Shown: piece by piece, positions 45,991-61,324 of the stretch
How positions within the stretch are numbered: the first letter of the stretch is position 1
Layout: each line of letters opens with the position of its first letter
Origin: Hydractinia symbiolongicarpus
Taxonomy: Eukaryota > Cnidaria > Hydrozoa > Anthoathecata > Hydractiniidae
Assembly: GCF_029227915.1 (NCBI RefSeq)
Contig: NC_079879.1
Location: forward strand, 33,296,501-33,360,500
Length of the DNA: 64,000 nucleotides
Reading direction: 5' to 3'
Translations under genes and position numbers: made by a program
The notes under the pieces: generated by a model
Told to the model about the DNA's origin: nothing
The model's database searches: none
Seen by the model: only the letters and a program-made list of their open reading frames with translations

Positions 45991-48900
45991 GCAATATCTT
46001 AAACTATTTTTCAATCGATAGGGCTGAAACTTTGTACATCATGATTTTCCTTCCTCTCCAACTTCGATGTATTTCCTTGTGCGGGTGTGGGTTAGTCCAG
46101 GGCTGTTCTGTTGATTTTCCTCATTATTATAGCCTGCTTCAGGCAAATTGTCCCCCTAATCATGTGGCTCATTGTCAATATATTCACAACCAAATGTTGA
46201 TTGGCCACTATTAAGGTCGATTAGTATGCCTACCATCTACAAAGAATAGAAAAATGTACTTTAATTATTTTGAAAACCATCATGCTCCTCTAATTTGAAC
46301 ATGAGGTTGTACGTGGAATAATATCACCACAGGATCAAGAATTTCTAGGGACCTGCTATATGCTTCTCTGAATATATTGTCCAATAACACAGGCTATACT
46401 CAAAGCTACTCTCTAGCAATGTTGCTGAGTGAGATTTAATGTTCTTAAGCTTCCGAAGATTAGGGGTTTTCAAAGAGCCACTAATGTTCTTTCCGAAATA
46501 TTTACTTATATAGGTAAAAGATACTCTAATACTCTTTATTAATATGGCTGAGTTCAATTTATACTGGATTAATACGATAAATTACGCTAAAAAATTCTTT
46601 CCATCCTATTGTTTACGACCACTTCTTTCGCGAGAAAGTTGAAAGAGGAACTCTGCAAGATTAGCCTTACATATGTAATGCGGTTAGGTAGTGATTTTCT
46701 GTGTTGACGGGCGAAAAATGCATAGCTAATATTTTTATTTAAATTTGGAAGATTATGTGGCTAAAACAACAGAGGAGAGAACACTGAAGGAAAAATGTTT
46801 TTTTGTTTAAAGTTGTAAATGTACAAACAAGCAATAATCACTTACATTGAAGGAATATTCGTATGATAATGTGAAATTTTATTTTAATCGCTTAAGACAA
46901 AAGACAAAGAGCATTGATTTTTTTGTAAATCAAATATTTTCTTTAAATTGGAAAGATTAAGAAATATTTTAAAGCTCAGCTTGTAATTTTTTTTAAAAAA
47001 ATTAGAGCTTGACCAACTTAAATTTTTTATATAATCTGATAAGTTGCAATCCAGTATGTAAATTCTTTATTTCAGCTTGTGTTTTTTTTTCTCGCTTACA
47101 AAAACTGCGAAATAGTAGTCCTTATGGCTTCATTGCCCATAAATAAGAACAAAACGAGCCTGTAATCTGATGTTGTTGTTTTTTTATTACTTAGTACAAA
47201 ATAAGAACAGCTAGTCTAAAATAAATATTATAAATTTCTAAATCAAATAAAAAGCTTTGTTTATAAGAAATAAACTTTCAACGTAAAACTCGCAAAATAG
47301 CTAACTTCGAAGTTTGCCACCACAAGTAATTGCATCAGCTATTTCTATTTTAGATCCATGAATTTTGACCTTGTTAATGTTCAGGGTGGACTTAGGAATC
47401 AGGTTACTTGTTCGATTCCAAACCTTGAAGTGTGCTAACTATTGCTGAGATCAGCATGGCCTTTTTTAATAAACACTGCGTGCCTAATCAGGAATCCTTG
47501 TGGAAAAGTTTCAAATCCTTCATTTTATTAAAATATTTATAAAATATCAATTGACACGTAAACGTTATCAGTTAAGTTCGTGTTTTTATATACAAAATAA
47601 CAGATATTTTTTTAATTATATCGTCACAGCAAATCATTCACAAAATTACCTTCATAACTAATGTATTGTTATGTAACTTACTATTTGTGCTACGTCACAA
47701 ATTTAATATTCTTTGTACATGCAGGCGTTCATACCCTCCTTGTCTCTCTTGTTTAATTTTGTTTTGCATTCTATTTATGTTAATGATGTTCTGCATTCTT
47801 TCTTGTTTAATGATGTTTTGCATTCTTTAACTCTCGTTTAAATGACAAATACTAAACTCTGACTCAATGCTGTTTTTTTTCAGTCTTCTTAATCCTCATT
47901 TGTCCTTATTGTATTCTTAAGAACACGACTTTATAATCCAGACTTATTCTGCTCTTATTTATCTTATGTTATATATTTTTTATTATTTTATGGATTTTTT
48001 TTTCATAAGAAAAAAATTTGGTTTATTGGTAATAAAGCTCTTCAATTTTATCGACGAATTATCGAGATAATGAAATGAAAGGACCGAAATCAATCGTAAT
48101 CATAAAACAGAATTTTGCGTCAAGTACTGTCAATTACATCAAAAAATGATCAAAATATAACACAACTTAAGAACAATGACAGGATGAACAAATGAGAGAA
48201 ATAAAAACACCTCAGACTGAAATTTCCTGATTTTAACAAACCAACTGTGCACTAATATTGACTCTACATTTTCGACATTACCTGTTTTTGAGTCCAAAGG
48301 TAGAACCTAAGAAGTTATATGTAAAAAATGTTTTACAGCCAGCACAATTAAATTTCAACTCAACACTTAAACATTGTAACAACGGAAATAATATTCTGAG
48401 ATTCCACTTTACATGCTGATTATCAAGCAACTGCTTAGTGCAAAACATTTTGTTCTCATGTAGCTGGATTATATCTTCCTACTCGCTGTAGATTACAGTA
48501 TAATTTCACATTCTGTTATTATTCAATGATTGCTATGGTGAAGTAGTCTTTTAATTTTCTCTTATTAACCGTCCGAACGAGGCTGTAACCTAGCAACACC
48601 GATTGCAGATTAATTAGTAAGTATTGGCTATGGGCTGTATTTTCTGAAGCTTTAATGTCTACGTACAATAAAAATAAAAGTTGTGTTGTTCCATAAAAAT
48701 GAAATTATAAAACTCCCATTAACGATATTAAAATATCTAAAACGAGCAAACTACACGCTATTTTGCTTCCATTTTTAGAAGTATGATGAATACGTAATTG
48801 TGGTGAGATAAGATGGCGGATAAAGGTTAATGACCTAGTAAAAAATAACAAAATAGCTATAATTCTACATAACTACACTAAATTTAGCCCAACTAGAATA

Positions 48901-51900
48901 AACTTATCAGCCTCCATCCCAAGACCTGTTGTCTTTTTCTATATATCCTACGGCGAGAGCAAAGTGCAGAGAGAAAGAAGGTTGTTAATTTATTAAGCAG
49001 ATCAGATGGACAGACATACCACAGCAACTTAGTCTCATCATTAGGTAAAAGATGACATTTTAAAAAACATATACCGCAATAAGAAAAAAAATATTATAGC
49101 TTAATGAATCTAATAGTGGTTAGATTTTAATTAATAGGATATCGTATACATTTAGGTGGTTGTTTTCAAAATAATGAGAAAATATTTTCAATAATTAAGG
49201 TATAAACGTATAATTATACGGTATCAAAACGAAAGATACGTATTATTACTTTTAACTAAACAGTGTAGATTTTATAACAAGATAGCTACCGTATTATTAT
49301 CATCGTGTTTTTGTTAGCTTTGCCTGCGCCCTTTCAGATCGCCGCGGGTGCTAACGGTATGTAGAGCATATAATTACAGAAGTACAAATGTTTTTCAAGC
49401 CTTTTACTTTGCTTGTTATCACAATCTTCTTTTGTTATTACAGGTGGTTTCTACAACGTAGTAAAGTGCACGATTGAATTTATGAAAATATATACTATGC
49501 TAATCAATATACTAAGAAACAATAGAAACCAATCACATTACGTCACAAAGCTCATTGCAGTTGTTTTTTTAATTTACAACTCTAGCTGACATAAATTATG
49601 ATAATCAATTTTGAAAAGTGGTACATTAAAATAATTTAAAGAGCGTTCGGAATGTAAACATAACGCGTGCGAGCAGCTTGGCACGTCTGGTTCTTGTACT
49701 TAAGCAAAAAATAAATCTGGGGCAGTTAAATGCGAGTAACCCCTTGGAGGAGTAACATGCAAGTTATCATGGATTGAGCTATATATTTTGTAAGTTTGTG
49801 TATTTTTATTTGTTTATCACTACTAAAATTATTATTATTGTTTTATTATTACTATGAGTTCACACATTTTTAAATTTTTTAATATATTCCCACATAATTA
49901 GATGGGGTACCTATTCCACCTTAAATATATCCTTGTTATACTAACTGTAGGCCTGAGCTTTGAAGTGAGCATAAAGGATAAAGCGTGTTACAGTTTTACA
50001 CAATACTGATAGTTTCTATATTGCAAACATATGACCGAACATATATTGAACGGATATCTTCTTTGCTTATGTCAGCATTAGGATTGCTCATTAACCATGC
50101 GCGTTCTCATGACAACAACAAGAAAGAATCAAGTGGGTTTTTTCTTCTTTTTGGACCGTGTTGCATGTCTGTCAAAAACAAAACAAAATGGTAGACATAT
50201 GAAAAAATACTGCGGCGATTTACTAGCTAGCTCTGATATAAAGAAATACAAAGTTCGACAAACAACGCTTTATATATTCGTAAGTAAACTTTATTGACAT
50301 ATGGACAACATGTTTGAGTGCGCGTTAAAAAATGCAAGTGTTTCAATCGACCATTCACTTTCTATACATCTGAAGCTTCTCAACAATAGCTATGCACACC
50401 TCCAAAGAAATACAGATACACCTAAGTTACACACATGAAATCAAGTGGCAGTGATATCAATCACACAAAAACACTGTAAATATCTTTTTGTCAATTTTTT
50501 AATGAAGGTTCAATTTATACATGTTTTGCACGTCTTTTGTTTACATGCCGCCATCTTTGAAACTTTGTTTATCTATTGTCTAAAGGCAACACACGACAAG
50601 AAGGTAGGATAATAATCCTTAATTTAAGACTTGCTCCTTTATTTTAAATTAGAATGTTACAAGAAAGAATGAAACACTATCACAGGAATTAACCAAGAGC
50701 CTTTTTGCTTTATGGAAACTCTGACAAAATTCATGAAGCTACGAAAGTAGAGGCTTTTTTCATTCCCTAAAGATGCTTTCAGTGGGTGCTCTAATTGTTA
50801 ATACATTTTGATATTCAAATGATCATTCCTATGACTTACCTATGTTGGTATATCTATATCTATTTTATTTTTTGTTGTTGTTGTTAGCTAAAAGACTTTA
50901 TTTTTTGTGTTAACGCCACTCAGTCAATGTGTTGTGGAGGCAAAACACAAGGTAACTGACAGAACACAAAGTAATTGATCAAGCATTAAATAATCAAGTA
51001 TCTTAGGTACAAATAAGAAAGAACCACAACAATTTGGTCAGTGGCCAAAATACTTGCAAAGTTTGCAGGACTGCCTTTATCTCCAGATTTGTAATCAAAC
51101 ACTGTTACTCGTAGACTGTGTGTTCACACATATGGCATATGTAATTCTTACTAACATTAAATATATCAAACATTTATTAGGTTTTTGTGATTTTCTTAGG
51201 CAGCCATTTTAAATGTTTGTTTTTATTTTGTTATAACGTCTACGTTAAATCTGTGTTCAGAAGCATTAGAACTAGTTTTTAGAACTTCTTAATCTAAGTA
51301 ATACTGATAGCAGGTCACGTGTATGTATGTTCCATGCTCACCCCACAAAGTGGATGTATTTATACCAAGAGCAATTTCAGATCTTTTAAATCCATTACAC
51401 ACTAATTTCAAATAATTGGTAACACTGACTGTTGTGCAAGTGTTCAAATTATCCACCCCTTTGTTTTATTTTGTAACTGGTAAAACAAATGAACTTCATT
51501 GTAAGAAGCATGTAAGTTTTATAAAAGTTTTAAAAGTAACTTGGGTAAGAAGTTTTGGTAGATTTGGTTTTCTGTGCTGTGTAACTATAGCAGGTAGGTG
51601 ATATTGCAGAGGGCTCTTGTGCACATGCACAAGAAGAAGTCATGACACCCACTAAACTATGAAATGCACAATAATATACGTTTACTAGTTGATAAAAACA
51701 TCAAAGTATAAAACTTTTACGATTCAGGAATAATTGAGACTAATGACGAGTCATAAATTTGTTGTATTTTGTTTAAAAAGGTCGTGTAAATGATTTTATT
51801 TTATTTTATTACATTAGCTGTAGATGCTCCTTAAACTTTGAGTGGTGCGAAGCATATTATGAAATAGTTTCTTCTTAAAAAGAGCAACCAAAAACTAATG

Positions 51901-53349
51901 TACTAGTATTCTAATTTTTCCCTTCGTCCAGACTATAAATATTAATAACACTGTTATTATGTAAAAAACTTTTCATGGAGAAGGAATGTATCACTTCACT
52001 CCTGAGTTATCCCTACGAGAAACATGCCAATTATATTTGTTATATCACTGCTTTGAGAAAAAGAGGGAACAGGGGTAATAGTATCCATTAAGCATGATTT
52101 CAGCCTAAAATTCTAAAAATAAAAAATCTCATGATTAACGCTAAGATTTGAATGTTGAAATAAAAAGAGCAAAATTTTGCGTGTCAATTGTGTTCGATTA
52201 TATTGTTTTGTTTTGTTTTTTCACTTTTTTATAGCTAACCAAAAATAGGAAACGTAAATGCAAACAACAAGTCTATATTTTAGAAAGTGCTCTTTTAAAC
52301 ATTTGAATGCGATATTCGGTTAAAATTTTGTCTAACTGACTCGTTTTAAGCATTCTTAAACAATGTGATTGTTACTGATGTTACTGCTTGAAGTAAAATA
52401 GAAAAAATATAAATACCTCTAATAAAAAGAAAAGAATTGTCTTCTCTGTATTTTTGTCTAATTAGAACAAAAAAGTACCCTGCATGCTTAAAAATTGTTA
52501 AAAACGCCGACATCACACATTTTCATAATTTTTTTTTGCACTAAGTCGCATAGCAATAATTTTAGATTTCATTGTTGATTGTGGAAAAAGATTGCTGTAC
52601 CCAGCGTAGTTATAAAAACGTCAAAATGGAAACTATTAGTGTCAGCAAAAAATAAAAAAAAATCTAACATGCAGGTCATTGCCAGCCGCTTAATAAGATT
52701 TCCTATTAAAAGTGCTTTGTAGGCAATAAATGAACAAGACTTTACAAAAGTACAAGAGGTGCTCACTTCACCGAGAACTTCAAACTTAAAAACACATTTT
52801 AGCTCATTTTACTATATGGTTGGTTTGCAAGAATAATATTACAAAAATAACAAATCACGAGTTTCAGAAGCTATAAAGAACTAACTGTTTACATGCAACA
52901 TTTAAACAAATCAAAAATATTCTGGTCCTCATATCATGACACTTCGCAGGCCATTTGTCTTGTGGCTACTTCAAAAAATATCTTTCAAATTGTGCAAATA
53001 ACAGATTTTACTTTCAGGGTGGTAAGCATTTTACCCACTCTATAAATATTCCCATCTGAACATATCTTAATTAATAAATTTTCTTTCAGGAAAAAAGTAA
53101 TTATGTTTTTTATTGTAATGGAATAATCAAATTTAATGGGTATAGTGGAGTTATCTCCACGCTTTTGCGATTTTATAATCTGCAGTAACAATGTGTAAAC
53201 AACAGCTTTGTGGTGAAACAAAATTCAAGGGTGTACTCTGTATAATAAAAATAAATAAAAATAAAAATGCAGAAGGTCTAACACAATCGAAGGTGTCTAA
53301 CAACGGTTATGTAAAAAGCTAAATCTGCTAAAACTATATACTTGCTCTG

Positions 53350-53430
53350 CCATACCACAAGTACACCAGGGAAAATAGTATACCAGACACCAGGAAAAAT
53401 AGTATACCAGACATTAGGAAAAATCGTTAA
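53350..53430 (+). repeat. ~24 bp tandem repeat, about three copies
   Basis: accagg(g)aaaatagtataccagac is repeated with single-base changes. Confidence 0.8.
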
Positions 53431-55049
53431 GTCACACAAAAAAGGGTATTGCAAAATTTTCACAACGTACAGTTTCTAATGCATCATACCAAATTAGCTA
53501 TTTAGTCTGTTGCATACAGCAATCCTCCCATTGCAATGTTTTCGAATTTAAGAATCGAATATATTTCAAACGGTAACGTAAGAGAGGTAAACATTGATTT
53601 AACTTTGTTTACATTAGGGTTGTTATAACGACATCAACCACTTCGTAGCGTTAAAAACAGTAACAACGGAAAAATTACTTTTTACATTTTGTATAAATTC
53701 TTCTCTACGATATACACGCTGTATTTTATATGAATAATGGTCCTGCAGTTTTTGAAATTATGTTAACAATAGCAAACATTAAAGTTACCAAGTGTTTTTT
53801 TTTTCATTTCAGCCTTCATGTTCTTAACTTTCCATGATGTACTTGCCCATTGCTTTGGAGAGAAAAAGGTTTAGTTTGTGAGATATATACGCAATAAAAA
53901 AGTAAACTTCTAATTAAATTTGTGCATCATAAAAATTTTTATATCTTGCTATAGCTATTGGCAATTTTTTTATATTTAGAACAAACAATCAAGATTAGAC
54001 AATTTCTTACCCATTGTTTAAAGTATATATAGTCTTACAAAAAATGTTCTTAACTTTCTTGACAAACACTGTCCTCGTTATTCTTAATTATATTCTTAAC
54101 ATGTCTATGGCCTGAAAATATATAATGCCTTAATAAAATAAGGCTTGCTATAAGTTGCTATAGCTATTGGCAAATTCTTTTATATTTACTTAAAACAATC
54201 GAGGTTAGACATATTTTAAGATATCTTTAACTGACCCTGAGTATATTCTTACAAAAAAAAAATATGATCAGGCTGAAGACAAGCATATTTAACTACATAT
54301 TTCAAGGAAAGTTCAGTTGCAGGCGTGTAAACAACTTAAAAACGTTATTCACCTAAATTTATTTCCCTACCAGATAATCTAAACAACACACATGGTTTTC
54401 TTTCGCTTTCTCAGTTGCAGCTAACGTTCTCTGGATAAAAGTCCAATCAGTTTTTTACTTCGATTAATAAGCTTCGCTTCATCCCAAAGAAAACAAATTG
54501 AAAATGTATAGCTAGCTACAATTGTCTGATACATTTCCAATCAGTTCTCTTTACAAATACTTCTGACTAAACTATAGAATACCCCCGTAAAAAAATTGAG
54601 AACGCAGCAACGCAATAATTAAAAAAATAAACTAACAAATATAGCAGCAGCAACGCAGCTACGCAAAGCTCACTATTTCTAGATTAACACACAGTTGGTC
54701 AGTTAAACTGAAGTAAAATATCAACAAACATACCAAGTTGGTTTGTTACACTTTTTTCAGGATTGATTTGAAAAAGAGACAACCTTCTTCGTTTCGGTTT
54801 TCATTTTTCAGTTGATAAACTTTGTTTCCGTGAGATACGGCGCGCACATGGTAAACCGGGGGTAAAATTAAATAATTCTATCTATAACGCCCAGCGGGGC
54901 TTTTACAACAAAAAAACAAATAAAAATAAAATAAAAATTAGCTTTAATAAAATAAGGAAAAAGAGTTTTATTTTTTAAAGAAATAAGAAAAGAGCATTAA
55001 ATATTTATATAGTAACCCCCTGATTTGCTTTTTTTAACTTGGTAAATTT

Positions 55050-55142
55050 TAGCATAACGCCACATCGTAAGAAAGTGACCCGTGATTTGTGTGACATGGC
55101 CTCACCGTGCGCACACACACACAAGGCGTATTAATACATAGA
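55050..55142 (+). repeat. Tail copy of the dispersed repeat family seen at 39 kb
   Basis: acgccacatcgtaagaaagtgacccgtgatttgtgtg ... cacaaggcgtattaatacatag matches 39000-39084 (gccacgtcataagaaagtgacccgtgatttccgtg ... gggaattaatatataag). Confidence 0.7.
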
Positions 55143-56615
55143 TTTTTAAGTCACTAGAATCCTTTGTTTTCTATGTAGAGCTCTGCTTATAACTTTAGTA
55201 AGTTCTGTTTTCTAGGGGAGCCTTATTTTTATAGTCGAATTTTTATTACTTTTAAATTGTCGCCTCGATTTCAAAAAAGGTCAAAAACTACAGAACTGAA
55301 TAAACCGTTGTAACAAATTATTTAGTAAAGAACATTTTAGAAGGTAATCTAAGAATTTAAAAATTCTATGAAGTGCTATTATAAGAAATAACTATAATAA
55401 AAAGTAAGTTCAAATTAACTAACTTTTCAAATTTTCTCACCCAAGCCTCGCAATTTAATGCTTCTCCATCCTTACGTCTTCTTGACAAATATAAAAGTTA
55501 TGAAAAGAACAAATACAATTAGAAAAAATGTTGGGTGTGAGGTCTGTACTACCTTAAGAGAATTAATGTCTACAAGAACTAATTTCGCGAAGTTGGCATA
55601 TACTAATACTTTGCGAGAATTACATTTCGCAAATTTTGCAAAAAAAAGAAGTTGAAGACATTTTGTTTCTCAATTAATACCGGTATTTAAAACAAGGAGA
55701 CATTAAACAAAGACACACTAATTTAAAATTCATAGATGCGTAATTATATAGTTCTAGGAAAATCAGAAGAAGAAAATTGGTGTATCTACGAGAGAACACT
55801 TAGCTCATTCCAAGGGCAGACTCCTCACGTTAAAAACGTTTACAAAAGTGATTCAAATAATTATTAACACGCATCAAATATTTTTCTAGCTAGATGTATT
55901 GTTGTATTAAAAATGAGGCTCATTATTCTGTTGCCAGTCAATACCTCCCCATAACACATTTTCTCATTACACAAAGCATAGTCTAAAATGCACACAAGTA
56001 TGACAACAATTTCCCAAACAGGTCATTAAAAATCGGACAATAATAAAAATAACATTTCAAGAATAGTTGTTTATTTGAACGAAAATACGGTATTAACACG
56101 TTATCAAGTTTGACCTTAAGTTTATCTCGTACGAAAAGCGTTGTCAATTCCACGTCATTCGTCCATGCCTTAGGCCTATGATGTTTAGAGAATCATTCAA
56201 TGTTAATTCTTAGTACTTCACATTCTACAGCTACTTATTCTCGTTTTGTTGTGAAGAAAATAATTTTCCATTACTTTTTTAACTTTATTGTGTGCCGAAC
56301 TTATCTTAACAGTACGGAAATTAAAAATTATCTGGGAACATTGTGATTATGTGTAGCTACTTTAATGGGCACCCATTAGTGGTCAATATTTTACAGCTAG
56401 TAAGTAAGCGGTCAGAGTTTTATTCGTGGACTTGTGGAACCTTTCAAACGTAATTTTTTAAGGATTCTAACATGGTCAATCTTGGATAACAAACATCGTT
56501 TCCACTAATTTCTGTTCTATCCATTAAAAATTATTTATTCAAGTGTATAAAAGGCATAAGCAAATAAAAAACAACAAACAAACAAACAAACAGCATACAC
56601 TTTTTTTGTTTGTTT

Positions 56616-56928
56616 TTATAAGAAACCTGGCGAAGGGTCAAGCTCTAAAAGTTTCTTATTTATAGGCTAAAATTCCATGTTTTTAGTTTCTTAATTTTCC
56701 TAGTTAAATAAGGGTTTCTTATATGAAATAAATAGTTAGTTCTAAAAGTTCCTTTAATTTTTGGACTAGTTGCTTTAAAAATAAAAATTAAAGCATTTTT
56801 CTTTTCTCAACAACATAATAGTGACGATTGTAACATCTTCTTCAATTAATTGTAAGAATTAGTTAGAAACAAGTTTCTTATTTCAGTTTCTTAATTTTTG
56901 AAGATTCTACGTGTAGGTTTCTTATAAA
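56616..56928. repeat. Possible MITE with ~12 bp inverted ends
   Basis: tataagaaacct (left) and aggtttcttata (right) are inverse. The interior is rich in gtttcttat/agtttcttaat motifs. A caaacaaacaaacaaacaaac microsatellite lies just left, at 56574-56591. Confidence 0.4.
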
Positions 56929-59289
56929 CATGTTTCTTATAAAAGAAAAACGTGTACAGACACAAATTTGGAAAAATATCAACTATGCTCGATTTGATTA
57001 TGGCATTGAATATATATTCGATATTCTTCTTCGTACTGTTACTTGGAATGGAAAAGCCTTCGAAAATAGTCTTATATTTTTGATAGAAAATACACACCAA
57101 TCAAAACGCTGAAGCAAATAGTAGCATACAAGAAGCTTAATTCAAATTTTACGGTACTCGTATGCAAAGTCTCAGCTGCAAAAATGATATAAGTTGCATT
57201 TCGTCACAGTAATAATACCAAGCACCACAAATATGTTTCGAAATTAAAGGAGACAATTGAGACTAACAACCATTTTCGACTGAAACAATTATTTTAAGTC
57301 GCAATCTAGAATAATGCATAGCTATCGCGAAACTATTGTGGTTTTGTGTATTGCTTTCCAATTGCAAATATTACGAGCGGTTATCAAACAATGTAATTAA
57401 ATGGTTTTATTGTCCCTTGATACAAATTTACATGTAGGAAACAAACTTATAATTTCCATATCTCGGCGGAAGATATTTTTTGGCAGCTTCCAATGAATCA
57501 AAATGTGCTATATATCTTTCCTTCAATAAGAAAATTATTAAAATTTTCACAGGAAACATTCTTCTGGTGTAAACCTACTAGTAACTCTAGTGAGCATGTT
57601 ATTAAATTAATCCTCTGAAACACAGAAAACAAGACAGATAGAGTGATAATTCGTATGAGAATATAAAATTCCTACAGCGTGCCCGAACTTACCTTAATTT
57701 TGGAGGAAAATATATAGATGTTTTTGGAGCTGATAATTCTAATGTCGCCTTAATACAACAACCCCCAATTACGCTCGAATATCTGAAAATGAAAAAACTC
57801 CATGTCAGACGAGAAAAAGGTTTTCAGCAGAGCTGTTAGGTAAAAAATAAAGATGCCAAAAGCATGAAAAACACTTTATTTTCCTCAGAATACATATTTC
57901 ATAAAATTACTAATTGATGCAAAATGATTCAGATTGATCACTATGTTAAACGCGAAAGTTATTTTTGTTCGTTTTAAGACCTTTTCGAGATAAACGTAAA
58001 ACAAGGGAGCCGCAATGGAGCATGTGTTATCAAATCAAGATTATTTTCTGACAGCGCGAATACTTATCACAAATAATATTTCTAGTACCAGAGCATCGAA
58101 GGATTTACAGATAAGATAATCTTTGCGACTATATACGATTCTGAATACTAATTTTCTACTACTTAACTTTGACTAAAAGCAGACTTAAAAAGCATGAAGA
58201 TGAGTGAAAATATAATATGAAATGCCAGTTTAGCTACATAACTATACATAACTGTATTTTCAGGCTTTAAAACGCGGGAAAAAAAGTTTGAGAAAGCTCT
58301 ACAGCGTTTTGAATGTGTTTTGTTTTAGCATTTCCCTGGATCAGACTAAATACATTACAAATTATGCTGAAATTTATGTAAAAATGCATACAGAAGAACG
58401 TATTTGGTGTTTGTTGGCGATTATTTACATTGAAGAATCAAACCAGATGAATAAAGATTAATAAATAATATTCAAACAGCAGTATATAGGCCTGCATAGA
58501 GTTATTTAAATAAATTTTAATTTTTAATTGCCATGATTTATCTAAAATAAATCAGTTAATAAGTTAAAAAAAAACACCACAAAAAATGCGGAATGGTGAC
58601 TAATTTATAAGGAGCACTGTTTCAAGAAACATTAAAAGCCATTGCTCTAAAGTATTTTACATTCTTTGCTACATGATTCAATGCACATAGTTCGAAGCAA
58701 ATTTTGCTCAGACTATTGCTCCTTCAGCATTGAAGTTGAATGAGGCTGCAGAGATGAAAACATGAATTGAGCATAACTGTATTTATTCACAAAAAATATT
58801 TAAACAAAGTTAAAGATTTGTTAAAATTGAACGCATGTAACGATGCATGATCTACTTAAAATTGAGCATGCGCATTAAGTTTGGTAGTGTTTTGAGACAT
58901 GGCCTTAGAACAAGCTCACCTATAAAAGATGCAATTTTATTTTGTAACTCATTCGAGTGATTGGCTACAGGAGTGGAAATACTGTGTAGTGTCAAGTTAT
59001 AATGGGTTAGCTAATTGGATGAGAATATCAAAGTTGTTGCAAAAGAAAAAAGAAAAAGGTACATGATACAATCATACCAGTTTTCCGATTTTGCTTTTGG
59101 GTGAATTTTATACACAGATTTTTTTTATACTTTTACCTTGAATTTTGTTGGGTGTATTCCTATGCAAACACAATGTTAATGTTTTTTGCTTTCAAGACAA
59201 AAAAAGAAAATTGAACATTCTTAAGAAGTAGGGCTAGAGAAGTATCTAGCAAAAGCGCAATCCAAATAATTTGAAACTGCTGCTGAAAT

Positions 59290-59370
59290 AAAAATAATAA
59301 TAATAAAAAAAAAATAAAAAAAATATTCCTTTCAGGTTGTTATTTTTATTATTATTTTTTTCTTATTATT
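59290..59370. repeat. AT-only low-complexity tract
   Basis: Runs of aataataataaaaa and its mirror ttattattattttt flank ctttcagg. Confidence 0.7.
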
Positions 59371-60310
59371 ATTTTCAAATTTTGTACCAAGTTGTAAAAA
59401 GCATTGGTCTATAATCTTTCTCCTAAAAAACAATCTGTTATCATTTTTTTGCTTTTTTTCCCTTTTTTCTCCTTCAAAAAAAACAAGCAAATTGAATTTT
59501 TTCTCCTGCATTTCGCATAATTAACGAAGGCTAATACCTTAAAAAGCAATAAATGTAAAATGAAAAAGATTCCTAGACAATTTTCATGTGAAATCATCAA
59601 TTTATTCTTGACTTCGTCTTTTTTGTATTTATTTTTATATGAAATCAATTTTAAAGGAAGAATTGCTTGAAAAATAAGATATTTTATTTTTGTCAAATTT
59701 GAAATAACTGGCTGTTTTGACACTTCTTTTCCAAACAAGCAGTTATACTAAAATTATAACTGCAGATTCTCTTCTCAAAATACACGCCTTTTGTTGAGGA
59801 ACACTTAATTGGAAGCAAGAATGCCCGACCCCAGCACCTTTTACCGTAGCGGCGAAAACAAAAACTGCGGGGACGAGGTTAATTAAAGCGTGAAGTCCAG
59901 TTTTTGTCAATATATTTATTAGAGATTAGAAATTAGCATACCCAACTATATGACATAACTACTGAATATTTATTTGCATTTTTTACAGCTTTTGAACTCT
60001 CTGTGTTGCTCTATAAAACTGTATTTACACTTGACTCATATAAATATAAACAAAACCTAAACAGCATAACATTAAATTTTAGGCAGGACAGACCTACGAT
60101 CTGTAGTCACGCTGATAATGCTACAATTTGCTATTTCGAGACTCAAAATTGAATCTTAATAACTCATGAGTTGGTTTTAAACATAAAAACAACTTATGTT
60201 TGATAGTAGATACTTTGTTATTAAATGTTTTTGTTTTTATATTTAAAACAATCCTTTAATTCTGTTTCCTAATTACGATTGCTTTTGGTCTTTTCATTCT
60301 TCTGTATTTT

Positions 60311-60360
60311 TTAATATAAAAAAACAAAAAAATTTCTTTTTTTTTGTTTTTTTATATTAA
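60311..60360. repeat. 50 bp near-perfect AT palindrome
   Basis: Arms ttaatataaaaaaacaaaaaaa and ttttttttgtttttttatattaa form a foldback with a short centre. A poly-A tract follows at 60367-60384. Confidence 0.85.
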
Positions 60361-61290
60361 AATATAAAAAAAAAAAAAAAAAAATAAGGCTGGATTCTAA
60401 AGTTTACAAAAAGAACAAATCAGGCTGAAAAAGACTCAAAAAACAGTCTTAGGTCAGTGTGGTCTATGTTTTGTACACGCTTTTGGTTTTATAAGAATAA
60501 TTTTATAAAAACACGAGCCTCTAATTTTGTCAAAGATTAATATGGAAATATTTAAATTTCACATGTCTTATTATCTAAGAATATTAATAAATAAATAAAA
60601 ATAATAGAAAAATGTATATACATACTGTTACACATTTATTTTCAAACTAAGAACGTTTTGAGAACATCATTGATTTTGTGTGCGAAAACTAAAATCATCT
60701 ATCTTTTTTTTAAATCTATCTTTAAAGTTCAATGTGTGTGTAATAAACGTGTAGTAAAAAAATTTAGTTTGTATTTTTTTCACTAAATCAACAAAAAAGC
60801 AGCTTTGCGACAGTTTAATTGAAAATCTGTTACCCCAGTGTTTCATATCAAAACAAATGACGCAAGAATGTGCCAGATGTTGGACAGTTTAAAACAACCT
60901 CGTTTCCAGGACTATCGCACTATTTCTGGTAATCTCGGACGACGAGAAAAAATGTTTCTTCTTGTCAGAATGAGTTAAAACAACATTTGATTCTGATAAC
61001 GGAATTTGTACCTTAAGTCCTTGTAATTATTTTTTATGGGTGATTTAGGGTGGAGAAACCCTTTTCAAGATTGATTTTATTTCAAAGCATTTGTTCAGAA
61101 TAAACCCATTACCTATCTATATGCGCAAAGCTTTTTCGCATCCCTGTCTGCGATACCGAAATATTTCATACAGAAATTTATGCGTACAGTTCCTTGTTTG
61201 TAGACACAAGTTTTTTCAATTATTTCCTCTCACAAGTTTATCTATAGGCTTGTGCTTATTTTTATAAAAACTATTATTATTTACCTTTTC

Positions 61291-61324
61291 TAATTCAGGC
61301 CCATAACGTTTTGGGCCTGAATTA
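61291..61324. other. 13 bp perfect hairpin with GC-rich core
   Basis: taattcaggccca and tgggcctgaatta flank an 8 nt loop. No T-run follows and no coding context explains it. Confidence 0.85.

Noticed and set aside
59409-59738. 109-codon minus-strand ORF
   Set aside because: It is low-complexity Lys/Phe/Ile sequence next to an AT-only tract, with no domain or splice signals.
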